Under the pieces are notes generated by a model. It saw only the letters and a program-made list of their open reading frames with translations. It was not told where the DNA came from and ran no database searches. Positions 52,508 to 61,398 of a DNA stretch of 64,000 nucleotides are shown piece by piece; position 1 is the stretch's first letter; every line of letters starts with the position of its first letter. The DNA is taken from the NCBI RefSeq assembly GCF_900002575.1, contig NZ_LN650648.1, forward strand, positions 2,147,565 through 2,211,564, read 5' to 3'. The stretch is from Romboutsia hominis (lineage in GTDB: Bacteria > Bacillota > Clostridia > Peptostreptococcales > Peptostreptococcaceae). Position numbers and translations under genes: made by a program.

Positions 52508-53332
52508 TTACCTTCCTAATTTATCTATGAAATTTAAGAACTTATTTTTCTCTATTATCTTAGTTAAAGAATACTTCTCTGTAAGTATATGTATAAATAT
52601 TAAAAATGCTAACCAAGCTAATCTAATATTAAATGAATACCCCATACATATAAGTATTCCTATAGATATACCTAAAACATTTGATCCTGTGTCTCCCATC
52701 ATAGCTTTAGCTTTTAAGTCGTAATTAAAATATGCTAATACATTTGGAAGCAGTAAAAGAAGTAGACTTTTTTCAAATCCTGCTAATGTTAAAAGTAAAA
52801 CTAACCCTATTATTAAATATACCTTTATAGCTCTTCCAGGCCTTAAATCTAATAAGTTCATAAGATTTGTAGAAAGTGCTATTATAAGAGTATTTACAAT
52901 TATATCTAATATATCTTTAGATATTGCTATAGATATTAATATACCTATAAATCCTCCAAATAATGCCTTAAATCCACCTGTTGTAAGCTTTCCTTTAAAC
53001 AAACTCTTAAAATGTCCTTTAAGCCCACTAACATCTCTATTTCCTATTATATCGTCTAATATTCCTGCAAAGAACATTGCTATTATTCCAAATATGAACA
53101 TAAATAAATATAGTAGCTTATTAACATCATTAGTTACAAATCCTATAATAATACCATTTATTATTATCATAGGTAAAAATACTATACCCATACTAACTGG
53201 TATCATATCTTTTTTATAATTTGGTCTTAATACATTACTATCTATTAATAAATTTTTAAATAAAGGGATAACAACATAGGTTCCAAGCAATCCTGTTATA
53301 AATAAAACAGTATAAAGTATATAATATTTCAC
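52508..53332 (-). CDS. Polyprenyl-phosphate sugar-phosphate transferase-like membrane protein (MraY/WecA superfamily)
   Basis: Polytopic membrane protein (274 aa, about 8-9 helices) of the glycosyltransferase 4-like MraY/WecA superfamily, which transfers sugar-1-phosphate to a lipid carrier. The first motif FFAGILDDIIGNRD keeps DDxxG, and MMGDTGSNVLG matches the GDxGS motif. The middle NxxNxxDGxDG motif is changed to NLMNLLDLRPGRA. It is shorter than MraY. Position between a GT2 gene and DUF3866 in a steA-steB cluster suggests a dedicated lipid-linked glycan step, but the substrate is unknown. Confidence 0.78.
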   Translation of the reverse strand: MKYYILYTVLFITGLLGTYVVIPLFKNLLIDSNVLRPNYKKDMIPVSMGIVFLPMIIINGIIIGFVTNDVNKLLYLFMFIFGIIAMFFAGILDDIIGNRDVSGLKGHFKSLFKGKLTTGGFKALFGGFIGILISIAISKDILDIIVNTLIIALSTNLMNLLDLRPGRAIKVYLIIGLVLLLTLAGFEKSLLLLLLPNVLAYFNYDLKAKAMMGDTGSNVLGISIGILICMGYSFNIRLAWLAFLIFIHILTEKYSLTKIIEKNKFLNFIDKLGR

Positions 53333-53339
53333 CTATATA

Positions 53340-54032
53340 CTACCTCCATTCTTTATTTTTTGCTTTTAAAACTTTCTTTATATGGTAGTATTGTTTTCCC
53401 CTATGAATAAAACCTTTTAAATCTCTTCCTGTTTCACTATGAGTCATATTTACTAATACTTCTTTGATTGTGTAACCGTATTTTAATATGTCTATAGTCA
53501 TACCTACTTCTACACCATAACCATATGGAATCTCTTCAAATTTTTCTAATACTTCTTTTTTAAATATCCTTTGTCCTGATAAAGTAGAGTCTAGTTCTAC
53601 ACCTGTCATCTCAAATACAGATTCTTTAGCTAATCTTTTTACAAATCCTAGTCCTCCCTTTTTCTTTGCAGGAGGGAATTTTGCTATAATAACATCGGCT
53701 TCGTTGTTTAATATAGGCATGATAAGTTTTTTAACTTCACTAGCTGAACTTCCTAAATCTCCATCTAAAAATCCTATTATATCTGCATTTTCCATAGCTA
53801 TTTTTAACCCATAGTTTAATGCGTATCCTTTACCTCTATTTTTATCTAATTTAAACACTTTTATTTTGTCATTTTTAACACTAGATGCTATTTCTGTAGT
53901 ATTATCGCTAGAACCATCATCTACAACTACAATTTCATCTATTTCATTTATATCAGTAATGCTTTCTAATGTGTCCTTGATCTTATCTGCTTCATTGTAA
54001 GCTGGTATTATTATACTTATGTAAGAACTCAT
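53340..54032 (-). CDS. Family 2 glycosyltransferase
   Basis: GT-A fold glycosyltransferase (230 aa) with ISIIIPAYNEADKIKDTLES, IVVVDDGSSDNTTEIAS, NRGKGYALNYGL and the DxD-containing FLDGDLGSS. It has no membrane helix and resembles glucosyl-3-phosphoglycerate synthase or dolichyl-phosphate-sugar synthase-like enzymes. The ATG at 54032 has AAGGAG 8 nt upstream; the longer ORF overlaps steB. It lies 7 nt before the polyprenyl-phosphate transferase-like gene, so the two probably act in one pathway. Donor and acceptor are unknown. Confidence 0.85.
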   Translation of the reverse strand: MSSYISIIIPAYNEADKIKDTLESITDINEIDEIVVVDDGSSDNTTEIASSVKNDKIKVFKLDKNRGKGYALNYGLKIAMENADIIGFLDGDLGSSASEVKKLIMPILNNEADVIIAKFPPAKKKGGLGFVKRLAKESVFEMTGVELDSTLSGQRIFKKEVLEKFEEIPYGYGVEVGMTIDILKYGYTIKEVLVNMTHSETGRDLKGFIHRGKQYYHIKKVLKAKNKEWR

Positions 54033-54048
54033 ATTTTTTCTCCTTTTC

Positions 54049-54924
54049 TTATTTCTTATAAGGGAATAATTGTTTTGCACTTTCTAATCTACCAAAATCC
54101 CCTGTAGCTCCTTTTTCATTTAATAATATAGTTAAAGAAACTTTACCTATTCCTTCTTCAATATTATCTATAGTTGCTATTTTGTTTTTAGAATATAAGT
54201 CTATATAAGAATTTTTAGTATTACTTTTTTGAACTCCTACTATATATTTATTTTGTTCTTTTAATTTAGTTATTAAAGCTTCATCTATCTTATCAAAGTT
54301 TTCTTTTTGAACTTTATCTTCACTTCCACCTGTTAAAACTACAGAATCATAATCTATATAATTTTCTGCTATAGATTCTACTTTAATTAACTCTAAACGT
54401 TGAAGATTTTCTAACTTAGATATACTACCTTCTTCTTTTAAAGATTCTGCTATATAATTTATAACATCTTTTGCATTGTTTAGTTCAATTGAAAGTTCTT
54501 CTGATGCTTTCTTTAAAGCATCTTTATTTTCTATATTGCTAGTAAGTACTATATCAAATGCTACATTTCCTCCAGCATTTTGTATTATACTTGCAATTTC
54601 TTTACTATAATCATTTTTTTCATTTGTAGATATTATTCCTATATTTTTATTTACAAGACTATCTTTTATTATCTTATCTGAATTTTGATTTATTATGGCT
54701 ATTGCTTCATCATAATATTTATTTAAATTAGTTAAATTTTCTTCTAAGTTATCATTTGTTGTTTTTAGTACTTCAAACTTACTATCTAAATCTTTGATCA
54801 TACTTGCTTGTTGTTTACTAAGTTCTTGATCATAATTTAGATTAAATCCTACTAACATACCAATTCCTAAAGCTATAAAAATAGCTCCTATGGTAACTAT
54901 ATAATATTTCATGTTTATATGCAT
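54049..54924 (-). CDS. steB: SteB/MctB-like membrane-anchored protein (DUF3186, copper transporter family by name)
   Basis: Protein of 291 aa with one N-terminal membrane helix (YYIVTIGAIFIALGIGMLVGF, about 7-27) and a coiled coil (about 30-85). The C-terminal domain contains KNIGIISTNEKNDYSKEIAS and YDSVVLTGGSEDKVQ. This is the MctB/Rv1698 and corynebacterial SteB family. Annotation as a copper transporter is misleading, since in Corynebacterium SteB with SteA supports cell separation by activating a peptidoglycan hydrolase. AGGAGG precedes the ATG. It lies 16 nt after steA. Confidence 0.8.
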   Translation of the reverse strand: MHINMKYYIVTIGAIFIALGIGMLVGFNLNYDQELSKQQASMIKDLDSKFEVLKTTNDNLEENLTNLNKYYDEAIAIINQNSDKIIKDSLVNKNIGIISTNEKNDYSKEIASIIQNAGGNVAFDIVLTSNIENKDALKKASEELSIELNNAKDVINYIAESLKEEGSISKLENLQRLELIKVESIAENYIDYDSVVLTGGSEDKVQKENFDKIDEALITKLKEQNKYIVGVQKSNTKNSYIDLYSKNKIATIDNIEEGIGKVSLTILLNEKGATGDFGRLESAKQLFPYKK

Positions 54925-54940
54925 TTTTTTCCTCCTAAAT

Positions 54941-56062
54941 CTACATTTGTAGTAATAGCTTTAATTTTAGCTGCATTAGATGTATAAACTGCTGAACACT
55001 TGGAGAGAAAGAGGCTAGTATAAGTATTGGGAATAAGGCAGTAGCTATTAATGCCCATATATACTTCATCTTTAACTTACTTCTATATAGTAGGTTAACT
55101 CCTTTCGCATCTATAAGCTTTGATCCTATTTTTAATCTTACTAAGAAAGTACTTGCCATACCCTTTCTTCCTTTTTCTAGAAAATCTATCATATTAGAAT
55201 GAGTTCCAAGAGCCACTATAAGCTCTGCTTTGTACTCGTAAGCTATTAACATAGCTATATCCTCACTAGTTCCAGGTGCTGGAAATACTATAGCATCTAG
55301 CCCTAAATCTTGAACTCTTTTAAGACCTGGTGCCCTTCCATCTGTATAAGCATGTACGATTATCTCACCTGCTTTTTTAAGAGCTTCATCACTAACACTA
55401 TCCATATCTCCAACTATAACATCTGGAGTATAACCAAACTCTAGTAACGCATCCGCTCCTCCATCAACACCAACTAATATTGGCTTCACTTCTTCTATGT
55501 ATGATAATATTGTGCTTAAATCTTGCTTATAATCTTGTCCTCTTACAACTATTAGTACATGCCTATTAGCGTAATTAGTTTTAACTTTAGGTATTTCGAC
55601 TTCTCCTAATATGAATCCTTTTTCTTTCTTTGCATAATCAATAGTATTATCTATGAACCTATCTAGTTCAACTGCTAAGTTTTCGTATGCTTTTTTTAAT
55701 TTGACTGCTACTTCTTCTTTGCCTAATACTTCACCTTGTCCTAAAAATTTATTGTCTCTATAAATTTTACCATCTATAATTTCAATATTTTGACCTTCAG
55801 ACAACTCATTAAATAATTCTTCACCTATATTATCAACTATAAGAATATTTTTTTCAGTTAGTATTCCAGGTCCTTTATTAGGATATCTTCCACTTATAGA
55901 AGGTGATGCATTAATAACTAGCTTTACTTTACCTTCTACTAAAGAATTCGCTGCAACTTCATCTATATCTATATGATTTATAACAGCTATTTCTCCACCC
56001 GTAAGTCTCTTTGCAAGCCTCTTTGTTTTTCTATCTACTTTAATAGGGCCTTCGACTCTCAT
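54941..56062 (-). CDS. steA: SteA-like cytokinetic ring protein
   Basis: Protein of 373 aa of the SteA family, first studied in Corynebacterium. The N-terminal part begins VEGPIKVDRKTKRLAKRLTG with DIDEVAANSLVEGKVKLVIN. A thiamine-pyrophosphokinase-like domain (about 165-320) holds VGVDGGADALLEFGYTPD, VIVGDMDSVSD and FPAPGTSEDIAMLIAYEY. One C-terminal membrane helix (about 333-353) and a short tail follow. The kinase-like fold may bind a nucleotide; catalysis is not shown. GGAGG precedes the ATG and an extended -10 promoter lies at 56101-56109. It begins the steA-steB-GT2-GT4-DUF3866-NUDIX-spoIIM-xerD series. Confidence 0.85.
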   Translation of the reverse strand: MRVEGPIKVDRKTKRLAKRLTGGEIAVINHIDIDEVAANSLVEGKVKLVINASPSISGRYPNKGPGILTEKNILIVDNIGEELFNELSEGQNIEIIDGKIYRDNKFLGQGEVLGKEEVAVKLKKAYENLAVELDRFIDNTIDYAKKEKGFILGEVEIPKVKTNYANRHVLIVVRGQDYKQDLSTILSYIEEVKPILVGVDGGADALLEFGYTPDVIVGDMDSVSDEALKKAGEIIVHAYTDGRAPGLKRVQDLGLDAIVFPAPGTSEDIAMLIAYEYKAELIVALGTHSNMIDFLEKGRKGMASTFLVRLKIGSKLIDAKGVNLLYRSKLKMKYIWALIATALFPILILASFSPSVQQFIHLMQLKLKLLLQM

Positions 56063-56100
56063 AAATTAAACCTCCGATATCATTTTTAAAATCACATTAC

Positions 56101-56109
56101 ATTATAGCA
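56101..56109 (-). promoter_or_regulatory. Extended -10 promoter of the steA operon, with a nearby 0A-like box
   Basis: TGCTATAAT on the minus strand (perfect -10 plus TGn), about 40 nt before the steA start. TTTTGTCG (56118-56125), 9 nt upstream, matches 8 of 10 bases of a Spo0A box (TTTTGTCGAA); the box is a weak call. Confidence 0.5.
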
Positions 56110-56185
56110 TTATTTAACGACAAAATAAATGTTTAAAGTCAGTTTATAATTTTATATAAGGATTTTTTAAATATATTTGTATATT

Positions 56186-57499
56186 TTAATCAATCTTATT
56201 TAACCTTGATAAATTCATCAACTCACTTTTGCTGTTTTTTTCAGGGTTACATATTACTATTTCTAAAAGGAGATTTAACTGTTCTCCTATTGATTTTCCA
56301 CTATACCCCATCAACCTTAAATCGTTCCCGTTTATATCTAAATCATTTATTTTATAGCATTCATTATTTTTAGCTATTTCTTCTATAAATTCTGTATATT
56401 TATCTATTGAATGTTTTCTTATACTTAATTCTTCAATCTCTTCACAATCACCTACTTTTTTGTAATATATTTCCTTCAATTTTAAAATATCTTTTAAATT
56501 ATCAATTCCTATTTTATTTAGAATTTTTTTAATACCAATCTTATCTAAATCTATATTATCTATTAGCATATAGTCAATCATATTATTTATGTATTTTGTT
56601 ACATTATTTGGATATTTCAGTTTGCTTACAATATTATTTTTTCTTATATTTTTATTGTAAAACTCTATTTTTTCCTTTGTCTTATTTAGTCTTTTTGTGT
56701 TATTTTCTAAAATTAAAAATTCTATCATCAATAGTCTTTGCTCTAAACTAATATTACACTCTTTTAATATTGTTAACTTTGTACAAAAATCTTCATAATT
56801 CTCTACATGAGAGTATATCTCTAACTCCTTAAATATATTCAAACTATATAATAATCCTAGTTTTTGAGGGTTTTCACTAAGTATGATTTTTTTTATTTCA
56901 TCACTTACTCTTTCTCTGCTAATATTTTTTAATATACTAGAATTTCTTTTTATACTTTCAAATGTTTCTTTTTCTATATCAAATCCTAGTTTACTGCTAA
57001 ATCTTATAGCTCTTATTATCCTAAGTCCATCTTCAATAAATCTTTCATCAGGATTACCTACTGTTCTTATTTTTTTATCATGTAAATCTTTAACTCCATC
57101 AAAATAATCGATTAGTTTATCTTCTTCATTATAAGCCATAGCATTTATTGTAAAATCTCTTCTCTTTAAATCATCTACTAACTTTGATGTAAATTCTACA
57201 TTTTTAGGCCTTCTATTATCTTCATACTCACCTTCAACTCTATATGTTGTTATCTCATAAACCTCATCTTCTATTAAAATACCTACTGTTCCATGCTTTA
57301 TTCCATTTTCTATTATTTTATAGCCTTTAAATATATCTATTATTTTATTAGGTTTTGCACTAGTTGTTATATCATAGTCATTTGGTAAAATACCTAATAT
57401 ACTATCTCTGACACATCCTCCTACTATATAAGCTTCTTCACAATGTTCTTTTATTTTTTCTATTATAAATTTTACTGATTTCGGTAAATTTATATACAT
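56186..57499 (-). CDS. cca: CCA tRNA nucleotidyltransferase
   Basis: Class II CCA-adding enzyme (437 aa) that builds or repairs tRNA 3' ends. The head domain has AYIVGGCVRDSILGILPNDYD with the metal-binding DYD, TVGILIEDEVYEITTYRVEG, and RRDFTINAMAYN. RRxxxD-like sequence in DERFIEDGLRIIRAIRFSS gives nucleotide recognition. The C-terminal body and tail are less conserved. I prefer the ATG at 57499 (AAGGAG 7 nt upstream) over a GTG just before it. It lies between spo0A and steA, separated by the spo0A terminator. Confidence 0.95.
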   Translation of the reverse strand: MYINLPKSVKFIIEKIKEHCEEAYIVGGCVRDSILGILPNDYDITTSAKPNKIIDIFKGYKIIENGIKHGTVGILIEDEVYEITTYRVEGEYEDNRRPKNVEFTSKLVDDLKRRDFTINAMAYNEEDKLIDYFDGVKDLHDKKIRTVGNPDERFIEDGLRIIRAIRFSSKLGFDIEKETFESIKRNSSILKNISRERVSDEIKKIILSENPQKLGLLYSLNIFKELEIYSHVENYEDFCTKLTILKECNISLEQRLLMIEFLILENNTKRLNKTKEKIEFYNKNIRKNNIVSKLKYPNNVTKYINNMIDYMLIDNIDLDKIGIKKILNKIGIDNLKDILKLKEIYYKKVGDCEEIEELSIRKHSIDKYTEFIEEIAKNNECYKINDLDINGNDLRLMGYSGKSIGEQLNLLLEIVICNPEKNSKSELMNLSRLNKID

Positions 57500-57584
57500 C
57501 ACATATCTCCTTAATTTATATATATTTATAAGATAACCAAATTTTAAAATATATAATACTTTATACTCACTTGTTTACACTTTG

Positions 57585-57640
57585 AATATAGCATTATAAA
57601 AGCCTTCTTAATATTAAGAAGGCTTTTATAATGCTATATT
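57585..57640. terminator. 56-bp perfect palindrome ending spo0A
   Basis: Positions 57585-57612 and 57613-57640 are exact reverse complements with no spacer; the inner core GCCTTCTTAATATTAAGAAGGC is followed by TTTTAT. The right edge touches the spo0A stop codon. It is a strong terminator by the core stem and unusually long overall. Confidence 0.85.
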
Positions 57641-58452
57641 TATTTAACCATACTATGCTCTAATCTTAATTTATCTGCTATCATAGCTATAAATTCAGAA
57701 TTTGTTGGTTTTCCTTTTGTATTATGCACTGTATAACCAAATAGTTGATTTATTGTATCAACTTTACCTCTACTCCATGCTACCTCTATAGCATGTCTTA
57801 TAGCTCTTTCAACTCTACTTGGAGTAGTATTAAATTTCTTAGCTATACTTGGGTATAATTCCTTAGTTACAGCTCCTAGTAATTCTACGTTATCTATTAC
57901 CATCTTTATAGCTTCTCTTAAATAAAGATATCCCTTTATATGAGCTGGAACACCAATTTCATGTATTATATTAGTTATTTCTGTTTCTATATTACCTACA
58001 TTTTTGACAAAGTCACTTCTTGTCATTTGTATATCAGCATGAGCCCTAGGCTTTATGTCTGCATGTGCAGGTCTGTTTGAAACTAATTCTCTTATTCTAT
58101 TTATAAATATTACAAAATCAAAAGGTTTAACTATATAATAGTCTGCTCCTAAATTTATTGCACTTTGTGTTATTTTGTCTTGTCCTACAGCTGATAGAAC
58201 TATTATTTTTGGCATTTTAGGTATATCCATAGAATTTAACTTCTCTATAACACCTAATCCATCTAAATGTGGCATTATAACATCTAGCACTAATAAATCT
58301 GGTTGTAATCTTTTTACTAAATCTAGTGCTTCTATACCATCTTTTGCGATTCCTAATATTTCTATATCACTTTCATTAGATAAGTACTCCTTAAGTACCT
58401 GACAAAAATCCTTGTTATCATCTGCTAAAACTATTTTTATTTTATCGCTCAC
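57640..58452 (-). CDS. spo0A: Sporulation master regulator Spo0A
   Basis: Response regulator and transcription factor (270 aa) that starts endospore formation. The receiver domain has acidic pocket residues in VLADDNKDF, the phospho-acceptor Asp near residue 56 in [17 protein letters not shown], then Thr/Ser in VLSAVGQ and Lys in YYIVKPFDF. The conserved effector domain (about 145-268) contains the recognition region [20 protein letters not shown] and [20 protein letters not shown]. The start is a GTG with GGGGGGAAG upstream. A full-consensus SigH promoter with an overlapping 0A box (58523-58550) indicates SigH control and autoregulation. It follows spoIVB, the universal order. Confidence 0.98.
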   Translation of the reverse strand: MSDKIKIVLADDNKDFCQVLKEYLSNESDIEILGIAKDGIEALDLVKRLQPDLLVLDVIMPHLDGLGVIEKLNSMDIPKMPKIIVLSAVGQDKITQSAINLGADYYIVKPFDFVIFINRIRELVSNRPAHADIKPRAHADIQMTRSDFVKNVGNIETEITNIIHEIGVPAHIKGYLYLREAIKMVIDNVELLGAVTKELYPSIAKKFNTTPSRVERAIRHAIEVAWSRGKVDTINQLFGYTVHNTKGKPTNSEFIAMIADKLRLEHSMVK

Positions 58453-58522
58453 TTAAACTTCCCCCCATTAATAAAACATCTTCTCTTTTATATTAAAATT
58501 AAAACCCTTTATACTTAAGCAT

Positions 58523-58550
58523 ATTCGACATAGTAAAATTATATTCCTTC
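58523..58550 (-). promoter_or_regulatory. SigH promoter and 0A box of spo0A
   Basis: GAAGGAATA (58542-58550) and GTCGAAT (58523-58529), 12 nt apart on the minus strand, match RNAGGAWWW and RNNGAAT completely. TGTCGAA (58524-58530), a Spo0A-box core, overlaps the -10, so Spo0A~P should modulate its own SigH transcript. Confidence 0.75.
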
Positions 58551-58586
58551 AATATATTTGAAATCTATTGAAAAATATATTAAATT

Positions 58587-59606
58587 TTAATTTCTCTTAT
58601 CTAATTCTATCATCTCATCTATAAAAATACCATATCCTTTTTTGGCATTATCTTCAAAAACATGTGTTAATGCCCCAACTAGCTTATTATTTTGTATAAT
58701 AGGGGCACCACTCATGCCTTGTACTATACCGCCTGTATAATTTACTAATTTCTCATCAATAATTTCTATAACTATGTTTTTATCTCCTTTATTTTCATAT
58801 ATATTTTCTATATTTATGTCATATGGATATACATATCCTTCCTCATTTTCAAGTAAAATACTTGCTTTACCCCTTTTTATTTCATTCTTGTTTCCCACTT
58901 TTATAAGAGGTAATTTGTGTTTTATGTTGTTTATTATATTTCCCTCTATACCTTCATTATCATTATTGCTAAATGTTCCTATTAAGTTGTATTCATCCAA
59001 ATTACAATCAAAATTACCAATAACACTCTCTGTTGATTTTTCTAGATTTACTTCTGTTGGATAATATACACTACCTTCTTTTATTTTTAATATTTTACTT
59101 GTATCAAAATCTTTTATAGGATGTCCTATTGCTTTAAATTCTTCATTGTCTGGATCATAAAACGTCATAGTTCCAACTCCCGAAACTTTATCTCTAACCC
59201 ATAAGCCTAACCTTTTTTCTTCGTCTTCTACTTTTAATTTTATCTTTATAACTAGTTCTTTACTATCTCTCTCAACTGTTAAATATACAAAATCTTCTTT
59301 AATATCTTTTATATATTCGTATATATCATAAGCATTTTCGATTTTTTTTTCATTTATTTTTATTATGTTATCCCCTTTTTTTATCCCTCCTATATACTCT
59401 AATGATTCATCTTCATAACCTATTACTAATGCTCCATCTGTTTTAGCTTTTATTCCAATTAGATTACCGCATGGATAAACATACTTATTACTCTTATTTA
59501 CAGCCTCTATATAGTAATTTTTTATACCATCATAAGTTATAGATATTAAAAGTATAGCTACCATAATTGCTAATGTTAAAAATACTGAATTTCTTTTAAT
59601 TTTCAT
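58587..59606 (-). CDS. spoIVB: Sporulation signalling serine protease SpoIVB
   Basis: SpoIVB (339 aa) is secreted from the forespore into the intermembrane space during sporulation. There is one N-terminal helix (about 7-27) and a PDZ domain (about 50-125, GALVIGYEDESLEYIGGIKK). The SA-family protease domain has His in FKAIGHPI, Asp in EIIDEKLVNYTGGIVQGMSG and Ser in GGIVQGMSGAPII, so the triad is present. In B. subtilis it triggers pro-SigK processing. Here SigK has no pro-sequence, so it must have another role. The ATG at 59606 has GAGGAG 9 nt upstream; an AT-rich inverted repeat (59605-59614/59629-59638) overlaps the start codon. Confidence 0.93.
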   Translation of the reverse strand: MKIKRNSVFLTLAIMVAILLISITYDGIKNYYIEAVNKSNKYVYPCGNLIGIKAKTDGALVIGYEDESLEYIGGIKKGDNIIKINEKKIENAYDIYEYIKDIKEDFVYLTVERDSKELVIKIKLKVEDEEKRLGLWVRDKVSGVGTMTFYDPDNEEFKAIGHPIKDFDTSKILKIKEGSVYYPTEVNLEKSTESVIGNFDCNLDEYNLIGTFSNNDNEGIEGNIINNIKHKLPLIKVGNKNEIKRGKASILLENEEGYVYPYDINIENIYENKGDKNIVIEIIDEKLVNYTGGIVQGMSGAPIIQNNKLVGALTHVFEDNAKKGYGIFIDEMIELDKRN

Positions 59607-59666
59607 AAGTATATCTCCTCTTTTATATATATACTTATAGTTCCTATTTTGGATTTTTTTATACAA

Positions 59667-59693
59667 AAAAAGAAGCCCTAAAGGCTTCTTTTT
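59667..59693. terminator. Terminator overlapping the end of recN
   Basis: AAAAAGAAGCC (59667-59677) pairs with GGCTTCTTTTT (59683-59693). It includes the last recN codons and stop and is followed by a T run on the minus strand. Confidence 0.9.
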
Positions 59694-61360
59694 GCTAGTT
59701 CTATTATTTCACTTGCGTGTTCAATAGTTTTTTCTGTTATATTACTTCCAGCTATAAGTCTAGCTATTTCATCTCTTTTTTGGTCCTTGTCTAACTTTCT
59801 AATAGTAGTAAATGTTCTTTCATTATCTGTACTCTTCTCTATACAATAATGAGTATCTGCATTAGCAGCAATCTGTGGTAAATGAGTTATACAAATAATT
59901 TGCTTTTTCTTTCCTATATTACTAAGTTTCTCTCCTACTATTTGTGCTGCTATTCCACTTATACCTGTATCTATTTCATCAAATACTAATGTATCAATTT
60001 GGTCTATATCCGCAAGTATGGTCTTAAATGCTAGCATAAATCTAGACATTTCTCCACCTGAAGCTACTTTATATATAGGTTTAATATCTTCACCTAAGTT
60101 AAATGATATCATAAACTCTATATCATCCATTCCTCTAGGTGTGAATATTCCTTGTTCAAAATTTACTTTAAATGCAACATTTTTCATATTCAAGCTTTTT
60201 AACTCTTCTAATAGGACTTTCTCTAACTGTTTAGCTACTATCTTTCTTTGAGAAGTTAAGGCCTCAGCTCTTTCTTTAAGTTTACTTTCAAGCTTATTTA
60301 ATTTAAGTTTAAGCTCTTCTACTCTTTCATCTCTATTTAATATTTCATCTAATCTATTCTTTATATTTTGATGATAATCAAATATTTCTTCTATAGTTTC
60401 TCCATATTTTCTCCTTAGGTTATTTATTTCATCAACTCTAAGTTCTATTTGTTCTAACTCATATGGTTCAAAATTTATATTTTCTTTATAATTTCTTATC
60501 TCTCTTGATATATCTTGAAGCTCATACATTATTCTTTCTATCTCATTATTATAATCACTTAAACTTTTGTCATATTCACATATTGATGATAGTTCTTTTA
60601 CTGCATTACCTATTAAATCTACTGCATTAACCTGACCTTCATATAAATTTTGATAACTTATATTTAAATTTTTAAAGATTTTTTCACCATTTCTATAGAC
60701 GTCCCTTTGTTTTAGTAAGTCTTCATATTCGTCCTTGCTAAGATTGGCAGATTCTATTTCATTTATTTGAAACTTTAATAAATCTATCTCTCTTTGAATT
60801 TGCATATCATCTTTATTTTCAGTTAATATATTTAAAGCTTTTTTTACATCACTATACTCATCATATATTTCTTTATATGAAATTTTGAATTCTTCTAATT
60901 CATGTTCTCCAAATAAATCTAAAAATTCTAGATGAGTATCTTTATTGAATAATGCTTGTGTTTGATGTTGACCGTGAACATCTATAAGCTTAGATGCTAT
61001 TTGCTTTAAAACATTCATCTTAACAGTTCTTCCATTAACCCTAGCAACACTTTTTCCATCACTATATATTATTCTAGTTATAACTAGTAAATCATTATCA
61101 TCTAGTTCAAGATCATTATCATTAAGTACTTTTATTAAATCTTTATTTTTAGAGTGAAATATAGCTTCTACTACACCTTTTTCAGTTCCTTTCCTTAAAA
61201 AAGATCTATCATATTTCTCTCCTAAACAAAGTCCTAATGCATCTATTATTATAGATTTTCCTGAACCTGTTTCTCCTGTAAGTATGTTCAAATTTTTATC
61301 AATATTTAAACGAAGCTCCTCAACAAGAGCACAATTTTTCATATATAACTCAAGGATCAA
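59678..61360 (-). CDS. recN: DNA repair protein RecN
   Basis: SMC-like ATPase (560 aa) acting early in double-strand break repair. It begins MILELYMKNCALVEELRLNI, with Walker A TGETGSGKSIIIDALGLCLG, DVHGQHQTQALFN, coiled coils on each side of the middle (about 150-375), the signature VASGGEMSRFMLAFKTIL and Walker B TLVFDEIDTGISG. The start is a TTG with AGAGGGGG 8 nt upstream. It follows tlyA directly; the argR and nadK genes often found here are absent. Confidence 0.96.
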   Translation of the reverse strand: MILELYMKNCALVEELRLNIDKNLNILTGETGSGKSIIIDALGLCLGEKYDRSFLRKGTEKGVVEAIFHSKNKDLIKVLNDNDLELDDNDLLVITRIIYSDGKSVARVNGRTVKMNVLKQIASKLIDVHGQHQTQALFNKDTHLEFLDLFGEHELEEFKISYKEIYDEYSDVKKALNILTENKDDMQIQREIDLLKFQINEIESANLSKDEYEDLLKQRDVYRNGEKIFKNLNISYQNLYEGQVNAVDLIGNAVKELSSICEYDKSLSDYNNEIERIMYELQDISREIRNYKENINFEPYELEQIELRVDEINNLRRKYGETIEEIFDYHQNIKNRLDEILNRDERVEELKLKLNKLESKLKERAEALTSQRKIVAKQLEKVLLEELKSLNMKNVAFKVNFEQGIFTPRGMDDIEFMISFNLGEDIKPIYKVASGGEMSRFMLAFKTILADIDQIDTLVFDEIDTGISGIAAQIVGEKLSNIGKKKQIICITHLPQIAANADTHYCIEKSTDNERTFTTIRKLDKDQKRDEIARLIAGSNITEKTIEHASEIIELAKRSL

Positions 61361-61398
61361 TTCTAAATCCCCCTCTTTTAATAAATCATATAAATGTT

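Noticed and set aside
54049-54924. Copper transporter
   Set aside because: There is one membrane helix plus coiled coil, no metal-binding motif, and it sits next to steA; the SteB/MctB family assignment explains it better.
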